From the NCBI RefSeq assembly GCF_047607725.1, contig NZ_JBLKSS010000029.1:1-19554 (forward strand): a stretch of DNA of 19,554 nucleotides. The letters are read 5' to 3'. Position numbers and translations under genes: made by a program. Origin of the DNA: JBLKSS01 sp047607725. Lineage in GTDB: Bacteria > Pseudomonadota > Gammaproteobacteria > Enterobacterales > Enterobacteriaceae. Shown piece after piece: positions 1-8,670 of this stretch (the first letter of the stretch is position 1; the number at the start of each line of letters is the position of its first letter). The notes under the pieces are model-generated. The model worked only from the letters and a program-made list of their open reading frames with translations, was not told the origin of the DNA and ran no database searches.

Positions 1-1402
1 AAAGTTACTATTTTTTTACATCACGTATCTTTGAATTTCTGATTGGCAGTAGCCTGGTAATTTTAGGATGTGAAAAGTATCAACCTAGAAAAACAATAGG
101 TTGCCTAGTCGGGATTACATCATTTCTTACATTGATGTACTGTGCTACAAGAGTAAACATTGTGCTCGGGTATCCCGATGATCATGCGCTAATGGTCTGT
201 CTAGCGACTGCATTACTGATATGGGTGGGAATACCAACCAATAGTATAGTATTGGGTCTACTCTCTTTACCACCATTAGTCATGTTGGGAAAGCTTTCTT
301 ACTCATTATACCTTTGGCACTGGCCAATTTTTGCGTTAGGACGTTATTTAAATTTTGCTGAGAATCGTTTCTTTACAATAACATGCTATATACTAACCTT
401 CTTATTATCTTACTTTTTTTATGTTTTCATCGAAAAACCATGCAGAAAAAATGCTATTCTTTAAAAAAATCATTTTTAATTTTAGTGTTAATTCCTGCAA
501 TTATGCTCTTGGTATTGGCTCCATTAAATGAACGTTATAACGGATTTAAAGAGCGTTTTGGCAGTGAATACTTAAAAATAGAATCCACACAAAAAAAACA
601 CATTTCGCCCTATAGAAATCTTTGTATAGATAATAATACAGAGGAAGAAAACAAAAAATGCATTATAGGATCACCTAATTCTAATAAGAAAGCTTTTTTG
701 ATAGGTGATTCTAACTCTAATCATTTCTGGAATTTTGTTGATGTTCTAGCAAAAGATGCCGGAATATCTATTGTTGTAAACGGAACATCATCATGTTTGA
801 CATTGTCCTGAATTTATCAATATGACTGGTGGTATTTTAAAAATAGAACCTATCAAAAATATCACAATGACACTAAGTTTTATTACGACAAAATCCGCAA
901 GGAAAAATTTTCTTTTGTGATTATTGGTGAGGCATGGATGAATTATGCCATTGATAATGTCATCAATAACATTGGTGATGAATGCTCCACTTATTTATCT
1001 AGAGAAATAATTAAAGTTGCAATGAGATAAGCAATGAATGTAATTACAAAATCAGGAGCTAAGCCCGTCATTATCAAGACTATCTATACTATGCCTCCTA
1101 ATTACATGACGTGTTTTTACAAGCACATAAAATTAAGAACCAATTACATTGATAATGCCTGCAATCCTTTCATGTGGATAGGGGATGTTAATGAATGGTT
1201 TTCACAACTTTTCGTGACCATGAAAAATGAGTATCCCTCATTGATCATTATCGACCCCAAAGATATACAGTGTTTAGGTAAGACTTGCCGAACAGATATC
1301 GATGGCGTACCCATTTATCGTGATGTAGGGCATATCACAGACTATACGTCTTATATTTTTGGAGAGGAATATTTGAAAAAATTCAGTAATCCTTTCAAGT
1401 AA
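1..1402 (+). pseudogene. OafA-like O-antigen/polysaccharide acyltransferase (AT3 membrane domain + SGNH domain), broken, 5' end outside window
   Basis: The reading frame starting at base 3 has a membrane acyltransferase-3 segment with the family motifs SRIFEFLIG and GKLSYSLYLWHWPIF, ending in IEKPCRKN. It stops at 462-464, and the same protein continues one frame over (from about 440) across an A-run at 446-451, where one A appears to be missing. The second part is a periplasmic SGNH esterase-like domain with a GDSNSNH block (Ser codon 710-712) and a C-terminal D-x-x-H (Asp 1322-1324, His 1331-1333). Two in-frame stops interrupt it: TGA 809-811 and TAA 1028-1030. Such enzymes acetylate O-antigen or other surface sugars and are common phage serotype-conversion cargo. 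The gene is far more AT-rich than the tail genes and convergent with them, suggesting separate acquisition. The substrate cannot be told. Confidence 0.85.
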
Positions 1403-1404
1403 AG

Positions 1405-1433
1405 ATAAACTGGCTCCATAGGAGCCAGTTTAT
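1405..1433. terminator. Bidirectional hairpin terminator between acyltransferase and tail fibre
   Basis: There is a perfect 13-bp stem (arms 1405-1417 and 1421-1433) with a 3-base ATA loop, A/T-rich at its base. It starts two bases after the acyltransferase stop (TAA, 1400-1402) and ends just before the tail-fibre stop (1435-1437), so it can end transcription from both convergent genes. Confidence 0.85.
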
Positions 1434-1434
1434 T

Positions 1435-2250
1435 TTACGCGCTGCGGTACCAGCCCATCAGTTTGATAAATGGGTTAGCTACAGAAAATGCGGAGCCGGA
1501 ACCAGTATTTTTTGTAGATCCTGATACTGAGTGAGTGTGCGCACCAATCCCCACTCTATGGGAATGTGCGCCAATTGTTACCGCATGTGAATGATTCCCT
1601 TCAGTACTTGTACCTACATTTTCAGCCCCACGCCCTCCATCATCAACCCGTACGGTTCCTAAATAATTTTCCTGATTTATCTTCGGCCTTGTATATACAT
1701 GAGAGTGAGCACCGTTTGTTGTAGTATTTTTTGTACCGTAATCGAATGTACTTGTCGTTTTAGTACCATAATCAAACGAACTGGTATTTGCTGAGAACGT
1801 ATGGCTGTGAGCAGGAAAATAGTCAACAGTCAATTTTACAGAGTCAGAACCGCCAGTCGTCATGACATCACTGCCGTCTTTTTTAGCCAGCCGAATAGTG
1901 CGATTTTCACCGATATAGGTCCATTTCGTCCCCGGAAATAATGTGTTCGGATCTTTATTTTCGGCAAACCAGATAACTACTCCCACAGGATAAACGCTGC
2001 TGACTGCGTGAGATAATGAGGCGGCGGCAATGGCCTTAATTGCCGTCAGTAGCTGTGTTGACTGGCTACCATCGGGCTTCATGCCTACCTCAGCCAGAAT
2101 ATTCTTATGCTCCATCTGGGTATCAATCATCGCCCCTTGCATGGCATTCAGCCATTTGGCGTGCACCACCGTCCCCTCGGCACCGGTAGACGGGTCGCCA
2201 TCGTGGAACAGGCCATCGGCGGTTTCGACCGGCGAAAGAATCTCTTTCAT
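1435..2250 (-). CDS. Phage tail-fibre protein with HxH-rich tip
   Basis: The protein has 271 residues. Residues 1-75 form a short conserved adaptor (DGLFHDG, WLNAMQGA, KNILAEVGM) also present in the neighbouring fibre at 3482. About residues 86-120 contain a collar segment seen in short tail fibres (YPVGVVIWF, FPGTKWTYIGE). The distal part is Gly/Ser/Thr/Asn-rich and holds five His-x-His motifs (four HSH, one HTH), plus a near-tandem FDYGTK repeat. In T4 gp37-type tips, HxH motifs bind iron along the trimer axis, so this is probably a receptor-binding tip; that role is inferred. The end (KLMGWYRSA) resembles other fibre ends. A Shine-Dalgarno-like GGAG lies in the last codons of the upstream gene, whose TAA immediately precedes this ATG. 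The distal half is clearly more AT-rich than the N-terminus. Confidence 0.85.
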   Translation of the reverse strand: MKEILSPVETADGLFHDGDPSTGAEGTVVHAKWLNAMQGAMIDTQMEHKNILAEVGMKPDGSQSTQLLTAIKAIAAASLSHAVSSVYPVGVVIWFAENKDPNTLFPGTKWTYIGENRTIRLAKKDGSDVMTTGGSDSVKLTVDYFPAHSHTFSANTSSFDYGTKTTSTFDYGTKNTTTNGAHSHVYTRPKINQENYLGTVRVDDGGRGAENVGTSTEGNHSHAVTIGAHSHRVGIGAHTHSVSGSTKNTGSGSAFSVANPFIKLMGWYRSA

Positions 2251-3482
2251 TTAGGGTGTCTCCCCGTCATTATTCATGTTCTGAGTCTGTGCCGGTGATC
2301 CCGCCACGTTCGGCGCTGAACGCAGTAAAGTTTTCAGCGCGTCAATGTCTGCCTGCTGCGCTTTCACTTTCGCGGACAGGTCTTTTATCGCCTCAATCAG
2401 CAAGGCGGTGATACTGCCGTAGGCGACGGCTTTTACATTCTTGACAACGGTGCCATCACTCTCGTGGTAATCCCCCGAATTACCCACTGCCTCAGGCAGG
2501 ACCTTTTCCAGCTCATCAGCCATCACACCCGCCTGACGATGTTCGGCCAAGACATACGTGTAGCCCGTCAGCGTTTCGACCTTTTCAAGGCCATGTTCTA
2601 TTTTCGCAATATCGCTTTTGATCCGCCGGTCAGAGTTATTTTGCCAGTGACCCTGCGCGGCGTAAGCGCTGCCATCATCCTTAAAAACGAACCACTTCAT
2701 ATTACCGCCACCGCGATTAATAATAAGGCGATGTTCATAATGGCTGCCCACCACATCGGCACCGTAAAATTCGGTGCTCATGGGAGATTGCCTGGATAAG
2801 GGTAATAGCGGCATTCACCTGAACGTGTCTCGTTGCCGCTTCGCCCCCTGCCATAAAAATGCAAAATATCTGTGAGGTGGCCACCACCGGATAGGGAGAC
2901 AGCTTTCCCAAACGTTGCCCCACCACTGGCGGTAACGTTGCCACCCACTTCAAGATTCTGTATCCAATGCAGGCGCTCTGTATTCCATTCGCCGGTTTTG
3001 ACATTGTTGGCGTACAACGCGACGCTGCCTTTGCCATTGGCAATCAGCCCTGAATCGCTGTCGCCGACATTGACCGAATGGGTGATCTGCAGACGGCCGT
3101 TAACCGTGCCACCGGTACGTTTATCCAGCGCGTTTTGTGCCTGTTCAGCGGTATTTTTCAGCCCCAGATGGGCCACGAACGCCGCTTTATCCGGGATATC
3201 CGCACCGTTTTTTCTCTTAAGCAGGCTCTGGTTGCTCTTCTCTTCCTGCGATTGTTGAATCAGCCCTTGGATGGCCTCGGCCAGCTGGCTATTTTGTGCC
3301 GGATTGGGCTGCATCCCGACGGCCGCCAGAATATTTTTCTGCTCCGTCTGGGTATCGATGACCGCCCCCTGCATGGCGTTCAGCCACAGGGCGTAGAGCA
3401 CGGTGCCCCTGACGTCGCCGGCCGGAGCGCCGTCATGAAACAGCCCGTCATCGCTGTCAATCGGCGCGATAATGTCCTTCAT
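2251..3482 (-). pseudogene. Tail fibre/spike with C-terminal S74 intramolecular chaperone, split by a frameshift
   Basis: Frame 1 runs 3482-2778: adaptor domain (DGLFHDGAP, WLNAMQGAV, KNILAAVGM), then a repeat-rich shaft ending RYYPYPGNLP followed by TGA (2780-2778). Frame 2 resumes at the ATG at 2781 (STEFYGADVVGSHYEHR) and runs to 2251 through a Peptidase S74 domain. The S74 signature is NNSDRRIKSDI, with candidate catalytic Ser (codon 2634-2632) and Lys five residues later, as in endosialidase-type chaperones that cleave themselves after folding the trimer. The change occurs at a CCC run (2784-2782, minus strand), where one missing C would restore a single protein of about 409 residues. 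The C-terminus has a short coiled coil (AIKDLSAKVKAQQADIDALK). Alternatives are a draft error or a -1 slip. Confidence 0.8.
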
Positions 3483-4047
3483 GGGCGCGTTTTTTCCCGG
3501 TAGTTAAACACCACCTGCGTGTGCGCGGGTTTCAGGTCTTTAAACAGGCCTTCAATCAGGTTCTGGCCAAAGGTCAGCAGCTTTTCCCCGGCCACCGAGC
3601 TGCCGGCACCTGCGCGTCATCGATATTGACTATCCATAGCCAGATAATCTCCGGCACCCAGATACGCTCGCCGGCCCGGCCAATGCAGGCGTGGAACGGC
3701 TCCGGCTCGTCAATGGTGATGCGGTAGCCCAGCGATTTAGCGAGATGGATAAAGTATGTCCGGCTCAGACCACCGGTGGCGTTGATTCGCGCCAGCACCT
3801 GCTGACGACGCTGCTGTAGCGTCATGCCGCTGTCGGGGGAAAGACTTAACATCCGCTCCCAATCCGCCAGCAGCCCCACGGCGAGGAAGGGGGTGATACC
3901 GTCGGCCACTTCACCGGCGCGGATTTCCAGCTGTGCCAGGCTCTGCCCCTCGGCCTGCAGTTCAGCCGTCAGGCGCTCACCGGTCAGCGCATAGCTTTTT
4001 GGTGGCAGCAGGGCACTGAGCAGCTGTGCGTAGTCGCGGCCGTTCAT
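3479..4047 (-). pseudogene. Mu gp48-like baseplate/tail protein (DUF2313), frameshifted near its end
   Basis: The start ATG (4047-4045) overlaps the gp47 stop as ATGA. The protein begins MNGRDYAQLLSALLPPKSY, keeps the family pattern around ADWERMLSLSPDSGMTLQQR, and reaches NIDDAQVPA. The open frame then ends at 3574 in unrelated residues (ARWPGKSC). Adding one base near 3602-3607 (GCCGGC) continues it as SSVAGEKLLTFGQNLIEGLF and on to a stop at 3481-3479, which overlaps the fibre ATG (3482) in the same ATGA fashion. The repaired length is about 189 residues, and the restored overlap makes a mutation or read error more likely than a natural end. The family sits at the baseplate just before the tail fibres. 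Confidence 0.8.
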
Positions 4048-5114
4048 GGCATTGTCTCCACGGTGATAGTCCCTGCGCGTATCCACTGCACGGTCTGTTT
4101 GTTCACCACCGGCACCACATTGGCGCTGGGGGCAAGCAGCTGGTAGTCCACCACGCCGACCACTTCCGATATCAGCGCCCCCAGCTGGGTTCTGACCGCC
4201 ACCTCGCCGGGGGCCAGGCGGTTAAAGTAGTCGGTGAGCGCAGTCGTCATCTGTTTGCGCGCCGCGTCCAGCGGCAGGTTGCTCAGGCTGACCCGGGCCG
4301 TGATATCGGCTTTCACCACCTCGGGGGCCAGCACCAGGCAGTCTTTCGCGGTGACCGGGCGCATCTCGTCAATGTAGCGCTGCACCGCCTTAATCGTCTC
4401 CGGCGATGGCAGGTCGTTATCGGTGACTATCACCACATCCACCGTGCCGTAGCCCCGGCGCAGCGGGTAGACATAGGCTTCGGTGACGCCCGGCAGGGAC
4501 ACCGCCCAGCGATGGTAATCATATTGATTGCCGCCCGCCGGCGGACGGCGTATCACCTCCAGCAGACGTGCCAGCAATGCGGCGTCGGATTCGGCCTCGC
4601 TGCCGCCGACCATGCGGGTGAGTGTCACCTTGCTGTCAACACCGGCGGGGGCCATCAGCAGCGTTCCTGGCGTGTTGTCCGCCAGATTGCCCTGGGTACC
4701 GCTGTCGAGTGCGCGGGCGGGCAAGGTCAGACTGCCGGTTGCGTCTATCGTGCCCGGCGCGGTGGTCTGGTAGCGCTGACGGCTTCCGGTAGGCCGCAAT
4801 TGCAGCAGGCCGGTAATGTTTGCCCCAGGGTTGCCGGTCAGGCGTACTTCGTCGCCGGCCGGCGTCGCCGCTTTCGGCGTCAGGTTGCGTGTGCGGGCGT
4901 GCATCACCAGATAGTCATGGTCGGCGGTGTCCGGGAACATTTGCCGCACTATCCACAACTGGTGCTGGTACAGCCCCTGCAGTGCGCTGGCAATGGCGTT
5001 TGCGCGCACCGCATAGTCACTGTCGGGGCCGGTATCGGCGTCCGGCAACTGGTTGCGGATATCGCGCAAGAGCGTGTCGGCAATCTCGGTATGAGTGGGG
5101 GTGCTGTGCGCCAT
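4044..5114 (-). CDS. Baseplate J-like protein, Mu gp47 family
   Basis: This is an intact protein of 356 residues, close to the Mu gp47 length. Family features are the N-terminal EIADTLLRDIRNQLP region, a DYLVMHARTRNLTPKAATPAGDEV stretch typical of baseplate J proteins, and the conserved GGSEAESDAALLARLLE / PPAGGNQYDYHRWA / GVTEAYVYP block at about 170-225. It builds the wedge of the contractile-tail baseplate. It lies 13 bases after gp46 and overlaps gp48 by four. No disruption is visible. Confidence 0.92.
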   Translation of the reverse strand: MAHSTPTHTEIADTLLRDIRNQLPDADTGPDSDYAVRANAIASALQGLYQHQLWIVRQMFPDTADHDYLVMHARTRNLTPKAATPAGDEVRLTGNPGANITGLLQLRPTGSRQRYQTTAPGTIDATGSLTLPARALDSGTQGNLADNTPGTLLMAPAGVDSKVTLTRMVGGSEAESDAALLARLLEVIRRPPAGGNQYDYHRWAVSLPGVTEAYVYPLRRGYGTVDVVIVTDNDLPSPETIKAVQRYIDEMRPVTAKDCLVLAPEVVKADITARVSLSNLPLDAARKQMTTALTDYFNRLAPGEVAVRTQLGALISEVVGVVDYQLLAPSANVVPVVNKQTVQWIRAGTITVETMP

Positions 5115-5127
5115 GGTGATATTCCGT

Positions 5128-5478
5128 TTAAATGACCTTTACCGGGTGGCTAAAGGTCTGCAAATTGTCGTTGGCGGCCTCGACATCGATATGCAGCCGC
5201 AGGTCGCCCTGTGCCGGACGGCTGACACTGACGTCAATGCGACGGTCGCGGTTATCGGCCAGCAGCGGTTGCAGCGCCTGCTCGGCATATTGCTGTGCCA
5301 GCCGCCGGGTGGTGGCCGAGTCCTTGGCCCGCGCCAGCTCATGCAGGCGTGACCCCAGCTGCGGGTCAGCCCAGTACTGCCCGAGCGGCGTCATTAAGCG
5401 CAGGTAGACCGCGTTATGCAGGTCAGTGGTGCGGGTGCCGGTGTAATCGCCTGTCAGGCTGTCAATCAGTGCGTCCAT
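5128..5478 (-). CDS. Mu gp46-like baseplate protein (gp25-like wedge)
   Basis: This is a small protein of 116 residues beginning MDALIDSLTGDYTGTRTTDL, followed by NAVYLRLMTPLGQYWADPQLGSRLHEL. That second stretch matches the gp46/GPW-gp25 wedge pattern, in which an LxTPLG..... P.xGS signature is usual. It lies between gp45 and gp47 as in Mu. It is unusual in this tight operon in having about 90 non-coding bases upstream, which hold a hairpin and a repeat that is also found before protease I. Confidence 0.85.
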   Translation of the reverse strand: MDALIDSLTGDYTGTRTTDLHNAVYLRLMTPLGQYWADPQLGSRLHELARAKDSATTRRLAQQYAEQALQPLLADNRDRRIDVSVSRPAQGDLRLHIDVEAANDNLQTFSHPVKVI

Positions 5479-5513
5479 GGCGTCAGGGTAAGGCAGGATG
5501 GAGTAGGAGAGGA

Positions 5514-5544
5514 GTGACGCGGGTGTAGGGGGTAAATGGTAGGG
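5514..5544 (-). repeat. Dispersed intergenic repeat, copy 1 (upstream of gp46)
   Basis: This roughly 31-base stretch (plus strand starts GTGACGCGGGTGTAGGG) aligns with 15801-15832 with a few mismatches and two one-base gaps. Both copies lie in the only two sizeable gaps of the late operon, in the same orientation and upstream of a phage gene: 36 nt before gp46 here and 66 nt before protease I there. On the transcribed strand it is pyrimidine-rich. Function is unknown. Confidence 0.5.
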
Positions 5545-5545
5545 T

Positions 5546-5564
5546 GCGTCGCGAGCCGCGACGC
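5546..5564 (-). other. GC-rich hairpin just after gp45
   Basis: The sequence is a perfect 8-bp palindromic stem, GCGTCGCG and CGCGACGC, around a 3-base loop, four bases past the gp45 stop and inside the 90-base gp45-gp46 gap. There is no U-run on either side, so it is more likely an RNA processing or stability element, or a REP-like hairpin, than a terminator. Confidence 0.5.
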
Positions 5565-5568
5565 TATC

Positions 5569-6231
5569 TTACCCGTTAACCGGTCCGTCGGACAGCCCGG
5601 ACGGTGTCGGGTGCCTGTGGCCACTTTGCCGAATGCCGTTGATTTCCACCTCGGCACTGCGCAGGGTGCCGCCCTGGTGCTCAATATCCCCCGCAAAGCG
5701 CGCCACCGCGCCGTCGTTGCCGTTAAGGGTCATACCGCCGTGACCATTGATAGGCCCCTCGGCCGTCAGTGCCTGTGACGCTGACAGCATCGGCGTCTCA
5801 AAGCCGGCGCGCTCTTTGGCGTTCACCTGGTAACGCTTGCAGGTGACCTGATAATCGTCGCATTCCACGGCAATGATTTTGTGCCGTTTCAGGGTAATAC
5901 TGGCCCCTTCATCGGTATACAGCGCCACCTCGCCGCTTTCCAGCCCCTGCAACCGGTAGGTGCTGTGCTCGGTGGCAATCACGATACTGTGGCGGGTACA
6001 GCCACCCACCGGTAACACCACTGCCATGGTGCCCGCCGGCGGCACCGAAGTCAGGCCGTAGTGCTGGAACAGCTCCACGTCCGGCGTACTCTCCCCGGCC
6101 AGCCCCGAGACCTGGGCGGTCTGCACACCGCCGGTGGGCGTCACGCAGCGCAATACCGCGCGGTAGGCCAGCCGCAGGCCACCCAGGGCACGACGAATAC
6201 GCTGGTCGATGTGTGCTATCAGGTCAGCCAT
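5569..6231 (-). CDS. Baseplate spike/assembly protein, Mu gp45 (gpV-like)
   Basis: The protein has 220 residues and starts MADLIAHIDQRIRRALGGLR. The central region (VSGLAGESTPDVELFQHYGLTSVPPAGTMAVVLPVGG, HSIVIAT) is the OB-fold part of the Mu gp45/P2 gpV spike. The distal beta-helix ends in SGHRHPTPSG, whose His-x-His matches the iron-binding tip that gpV-type spikes use to puncture the outer membrane. The start overlaps the intact-length end of gp44 (6224) by eight bases. The gene looks functional. Confidence 0.9.
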   Translation of the reverse strand: MADLIAHIDQRIRRALGGLRLAYRAVLRCVTPTGGVQTAQVSGLAGESTPDVELFQHYGLTSVPPAGTMAVVLPVGGCTRHSIVIATEHSTYRLQGLESGEVALYTDEGASITLKRHKIIAVECDDYQVTCKRYQVNAKERAGFETPMLSASQALTAEGPINGHGGMTLNGNDGAVARFAGDIEHQGGTLRSAEVEINGIRQSGHRHPTPSGLSDGPVNG

Positions 6232-6322
6232 CTATCTGCTCCCAGCTTTGCCATAACGTTTTTGCGCCTTTTTGGCCCTTGACCTTACTCACTTTTTTAC
6301 TTCCCGGCAACGCATCCGGCAG

Positions 6323-7354
6323 TCAGACGCCATCCTCGCGCAGCGTCAGCAGCGTCAGCAGGGTCTGCAGCGGCTGGCCACGTCCACCTCTGAAGCGTCG
6401 GTGCATCAGGTAAAAAATGCCGTCAAGGCCGTGTGACTCGCTCTTTATCCGTACCCGCTGGCCCGGTGCCCACAGCAGTCCCTCGGCGGTATGCAGTCCG
6501 CGCACCACGGCGGTGATAAGCAGGCCGTTAAGCCTGGCGTCCGCCATCAGCTTGCGCGCGCGAAAATGCACCTCCTCATCGCTATCCGTATCGCCCACCA
6601 CAACCACCAGGGGGCGGTAGAGCGGAACGCTCGTATCTTTCACCTGGCTGCGGCGGTCATGGCGGCCATCAGCCTGTGTGCTGCCGTGCCCCTGGGCCAG
6701 CACCGTGACCTCGGAGTAGCGGCTGCTGATATTATCACTCACCGCCAGGCGCAGCAGGTTATTGCCCTGACCGTCGCGCCGCAGTACCAGCGTATCCACC
6801 GGCGGGGTGCTGTAGTCCGGGCCACCCACCACCAGGGTACCGTCAGCGCTCACCCAGGGCCACAGCCCGCTGGCTTCCGCTGCCTTGCGTAGCGCGTCCC
6901 AGGCGGTATCGCCGGGGTCAATGCTGACCTTTTTGGCGGCCAGCGGCGAGGNGGCCTGCAGGCGAATGTGGGTGACCCCCAACGGTCGCACTATCTGGGT
7001 GACCACCTCCTGCAGGCTCATGTCCCGGGCACTAAACAGCGGGGCTGAGCAATCAACCAGTACGGCGGCCGCATCGCGGCCATAGACACTCAGCGTATGC
7101 TGCCCGCGCGCTACCTCGTGGCGCAGTTCGTCCACCTGACCGGTCATGATAAGCGCGTCACCGGCGCGCAGTTCGGCCCGTGCGCCCACCCTGACCTCCG
7201 ACGGCAGGCGGGCCTGACTCAGTCCGACGGTGAACGCCCAGCCCGCCGCCGGGGTCAGCAGGTCGGCGTCCANTTCAATGTCCAGCCAGTCATCATGGGC
7301 TACCCCGCCAATCTGCAGGGCGATGCGCTCGGTAGGGTTAACGGGCGAAGGCAT
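6323..7354 (-). CDS. Mu gp44 (tail protein P, gpD-like baseplate hub), cut short by a TGA
   Basis: The protein has 343 residues and starts MPSPVNPTERIALQIGGV, with hub-family features VYGRDAAAVLVDCSAP, GDTAWDALRKAAEASGLWPW and WAPGQRVRIKSES. The frame stops at TGA 6325-6323 after LREDGV, yet it stays open for 33 more codons (LPDALPGSKKVSKVKGQKG... WEQIDG) to a second TGA at 6226-6224 that overlaps the gp45 start. The longer product, about 376 residues, fits the usual length of the Mu protein P. The first TGA is therefore probably a nonsense mutation (Trp to stop) or read error. Two N bases fall in the gene. The 5' end overlaps the true end of gp43. Confidence 0.87.
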   Translation of the reverse strand: MPSPVNPTERIALQIGGVAHDDWLDIEXDADLLTPAAGWAFTVGLSQARLPSEVRVGARAELRAGDALIMTGQVDELRHEVARGQHTLSVYGRDAAAVLVDCSAPLFSARDMSLQEVVTQIVRPLGVTHIRLQAXSPLAAKKVSIDPGDTAWDALRKAAEASGLWPWVSADGTLVVGGPDYSTPPVDTLVLRRDGQGNNLLRLAVSDNISSRYSEVTVLAQGHGSTQADGRHDRRSQVKDTSVPLYRPLVVVVGDTDSDEEVHFRARKLMADARLNGLLITAVVRGLHTAEGLLWAPGQRVRIKSESHGLDGIFYLMHRRFRGGRGQPLQTLLTLLTLREDGV

Positions 7355-8670
7355 ACAGACGGTCTCCGGGTTGCAGCGCGTTAGGGTTGCGCAGGGTGGG
7401 ATTTAATCGGGCCAGTTCNNNGNNCNNGNNNGCNNCNGCGCGCGGCGTCGCCGTACCATTCAAAGGCCAGCAGATGCAGATTGCACGCCCGGGTGACCTG
7501 CCGCAATATTCGCGGCGGACGGCGCACTATCAGGGTGCGGGCCTGGCTCTGCAACTGGTAGGCCAGTTGCTGCAACGCAGTGATAAGGCGGCGGTCGTGG
7601 CGGGCGTCGGGTGTGACGTCACGGGTCTGGTGCGCCGTGCGCTGCCGGGTGTCCATCACGGTGCGCTGGGTCACGATGGCGGTCACGATTAGCGACCGCA
7701 CCTCTTCACACAGGCGTTCAATATCGCTGCCGGAAAGCGTCGGCGTCGCCGCTTCCGCCTGAAAGATATCCGCTGCTACGTCAACCCACTCCGCTATCGT
7801 CACCAGGCGCACGGTCTGGTTAATCAGCTCACGGTCGGCCTGCGGCATAATGCTGGCCCGGTTCAGGGTGGAGGCAAAAACGCCGTCCGGGTTATTGGGT
7901 GCGTTCGCCGTCATCCGCCGGTCGGCAAACNCGGCCAGCCGCTCGCCCTGACTGCGCACCGCCAGCCAGTCCGACAGTCGCGTCACCTCGCTAAAATTCA
8001 ACCGGTCACTGAAAGCGGACAGCAGCCCTTTCAGGTCAGAGACAAACGCCGTGGGCATATCCAGGTAGTTCATCACGCTGCCCACAGAAGTCTGCACCTC
8101 GTCGGCCAGTGCCTGCACCACATACTCCGCTGATGCCACCAGATTACTGATGCGGGCGATGCCTTCATTGCCGCGCCGGATGGCTGCCAATGCGTCCGAC
8201 AGCCCGGCGGTCACGCTGTCCAANAGGCCGCCGGTGCGTGGGGTGGTACTGACCGGCGCAAACAGGGCCTGTTCGGTGCTGGCCTCGACAAACACCAGTT
8301 CAACAGTCACCGCGTTAAGCGGCTCTACCTCGTGCTCGACGCCCGCCTCCAGCAGCTGCACGCGTGGCAGCGAGCCATACACCGGGTGGACCAGTTCACC
8401 AGGGCCGGGGGCTTTTAGCGCCGCCAGAAACGCCTTGAGGCGCGCCTGGTAGCCATTGCCCCAGAACAGCGCCGACAGGCGCAGGTTCAGTGCTTTCAGC
8501 CCGTGGTCTTCCACCTCCGCCCCGTCGCGCCAGGGGTATTCATACACCACCGTATCGCGGGCCAGCACCTCGCGGGTGTAGAGGCAATCGAAGGCGATAC
8601 CCCGAAATGACGCCGGCAGCAGCATATCGACACCCAGCTGCCCGGCCAGTTGATAAAGCGTATCCGCCAT
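7338..8670 (-). CDS. Mu gp43 (protein N, DNA circularisation N-terminal family)
   Basis: The N-terminus matches the DNA-circularisation/tail N family (MLLPASFRGIAFDCL, YPWRDGAEVEDHG, LSALFWGNGYQARLKAFLAAL, LVHPVYG). The protein is about 444 residues. A cluster of N bases at 7419-7437 hides a frame change: the frame before it would stop at 7381, while the neighbouring frame after it gives LARLNPTLRNPNALQPGDR and ends YAFAR with TAA at 7340-7338, the expected C-terminus, overlapping gp44. The gene is probably intact, with poor sequence at that point. The start (8670) overlaps the tape-measure stop as TGATG. Confidence 0.87.

Noticed and set aside
1405..1433. The hairpin as a recombination (gix- or attachment-type) site near the fibre genes
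   Set aside because: Perfect stem with tiny loop between convergent stop codons fits a terminator; no second copy or invertase is seen.
4026..5135. A long plus-strand open frame opposite gp47
   Set aside because: It is the antisense shadow of a clear baseplate J gene; its Arg/His/Gln-rich composition is typical of GC-rich reverse frames.
7419..7437. The patterned N cluster (N runs broken by single G/C) as a possible repeat or modified tract
   Set aside because: Best explained by low-quality base calls; the gp43 reading resumes in the expected frame after it.
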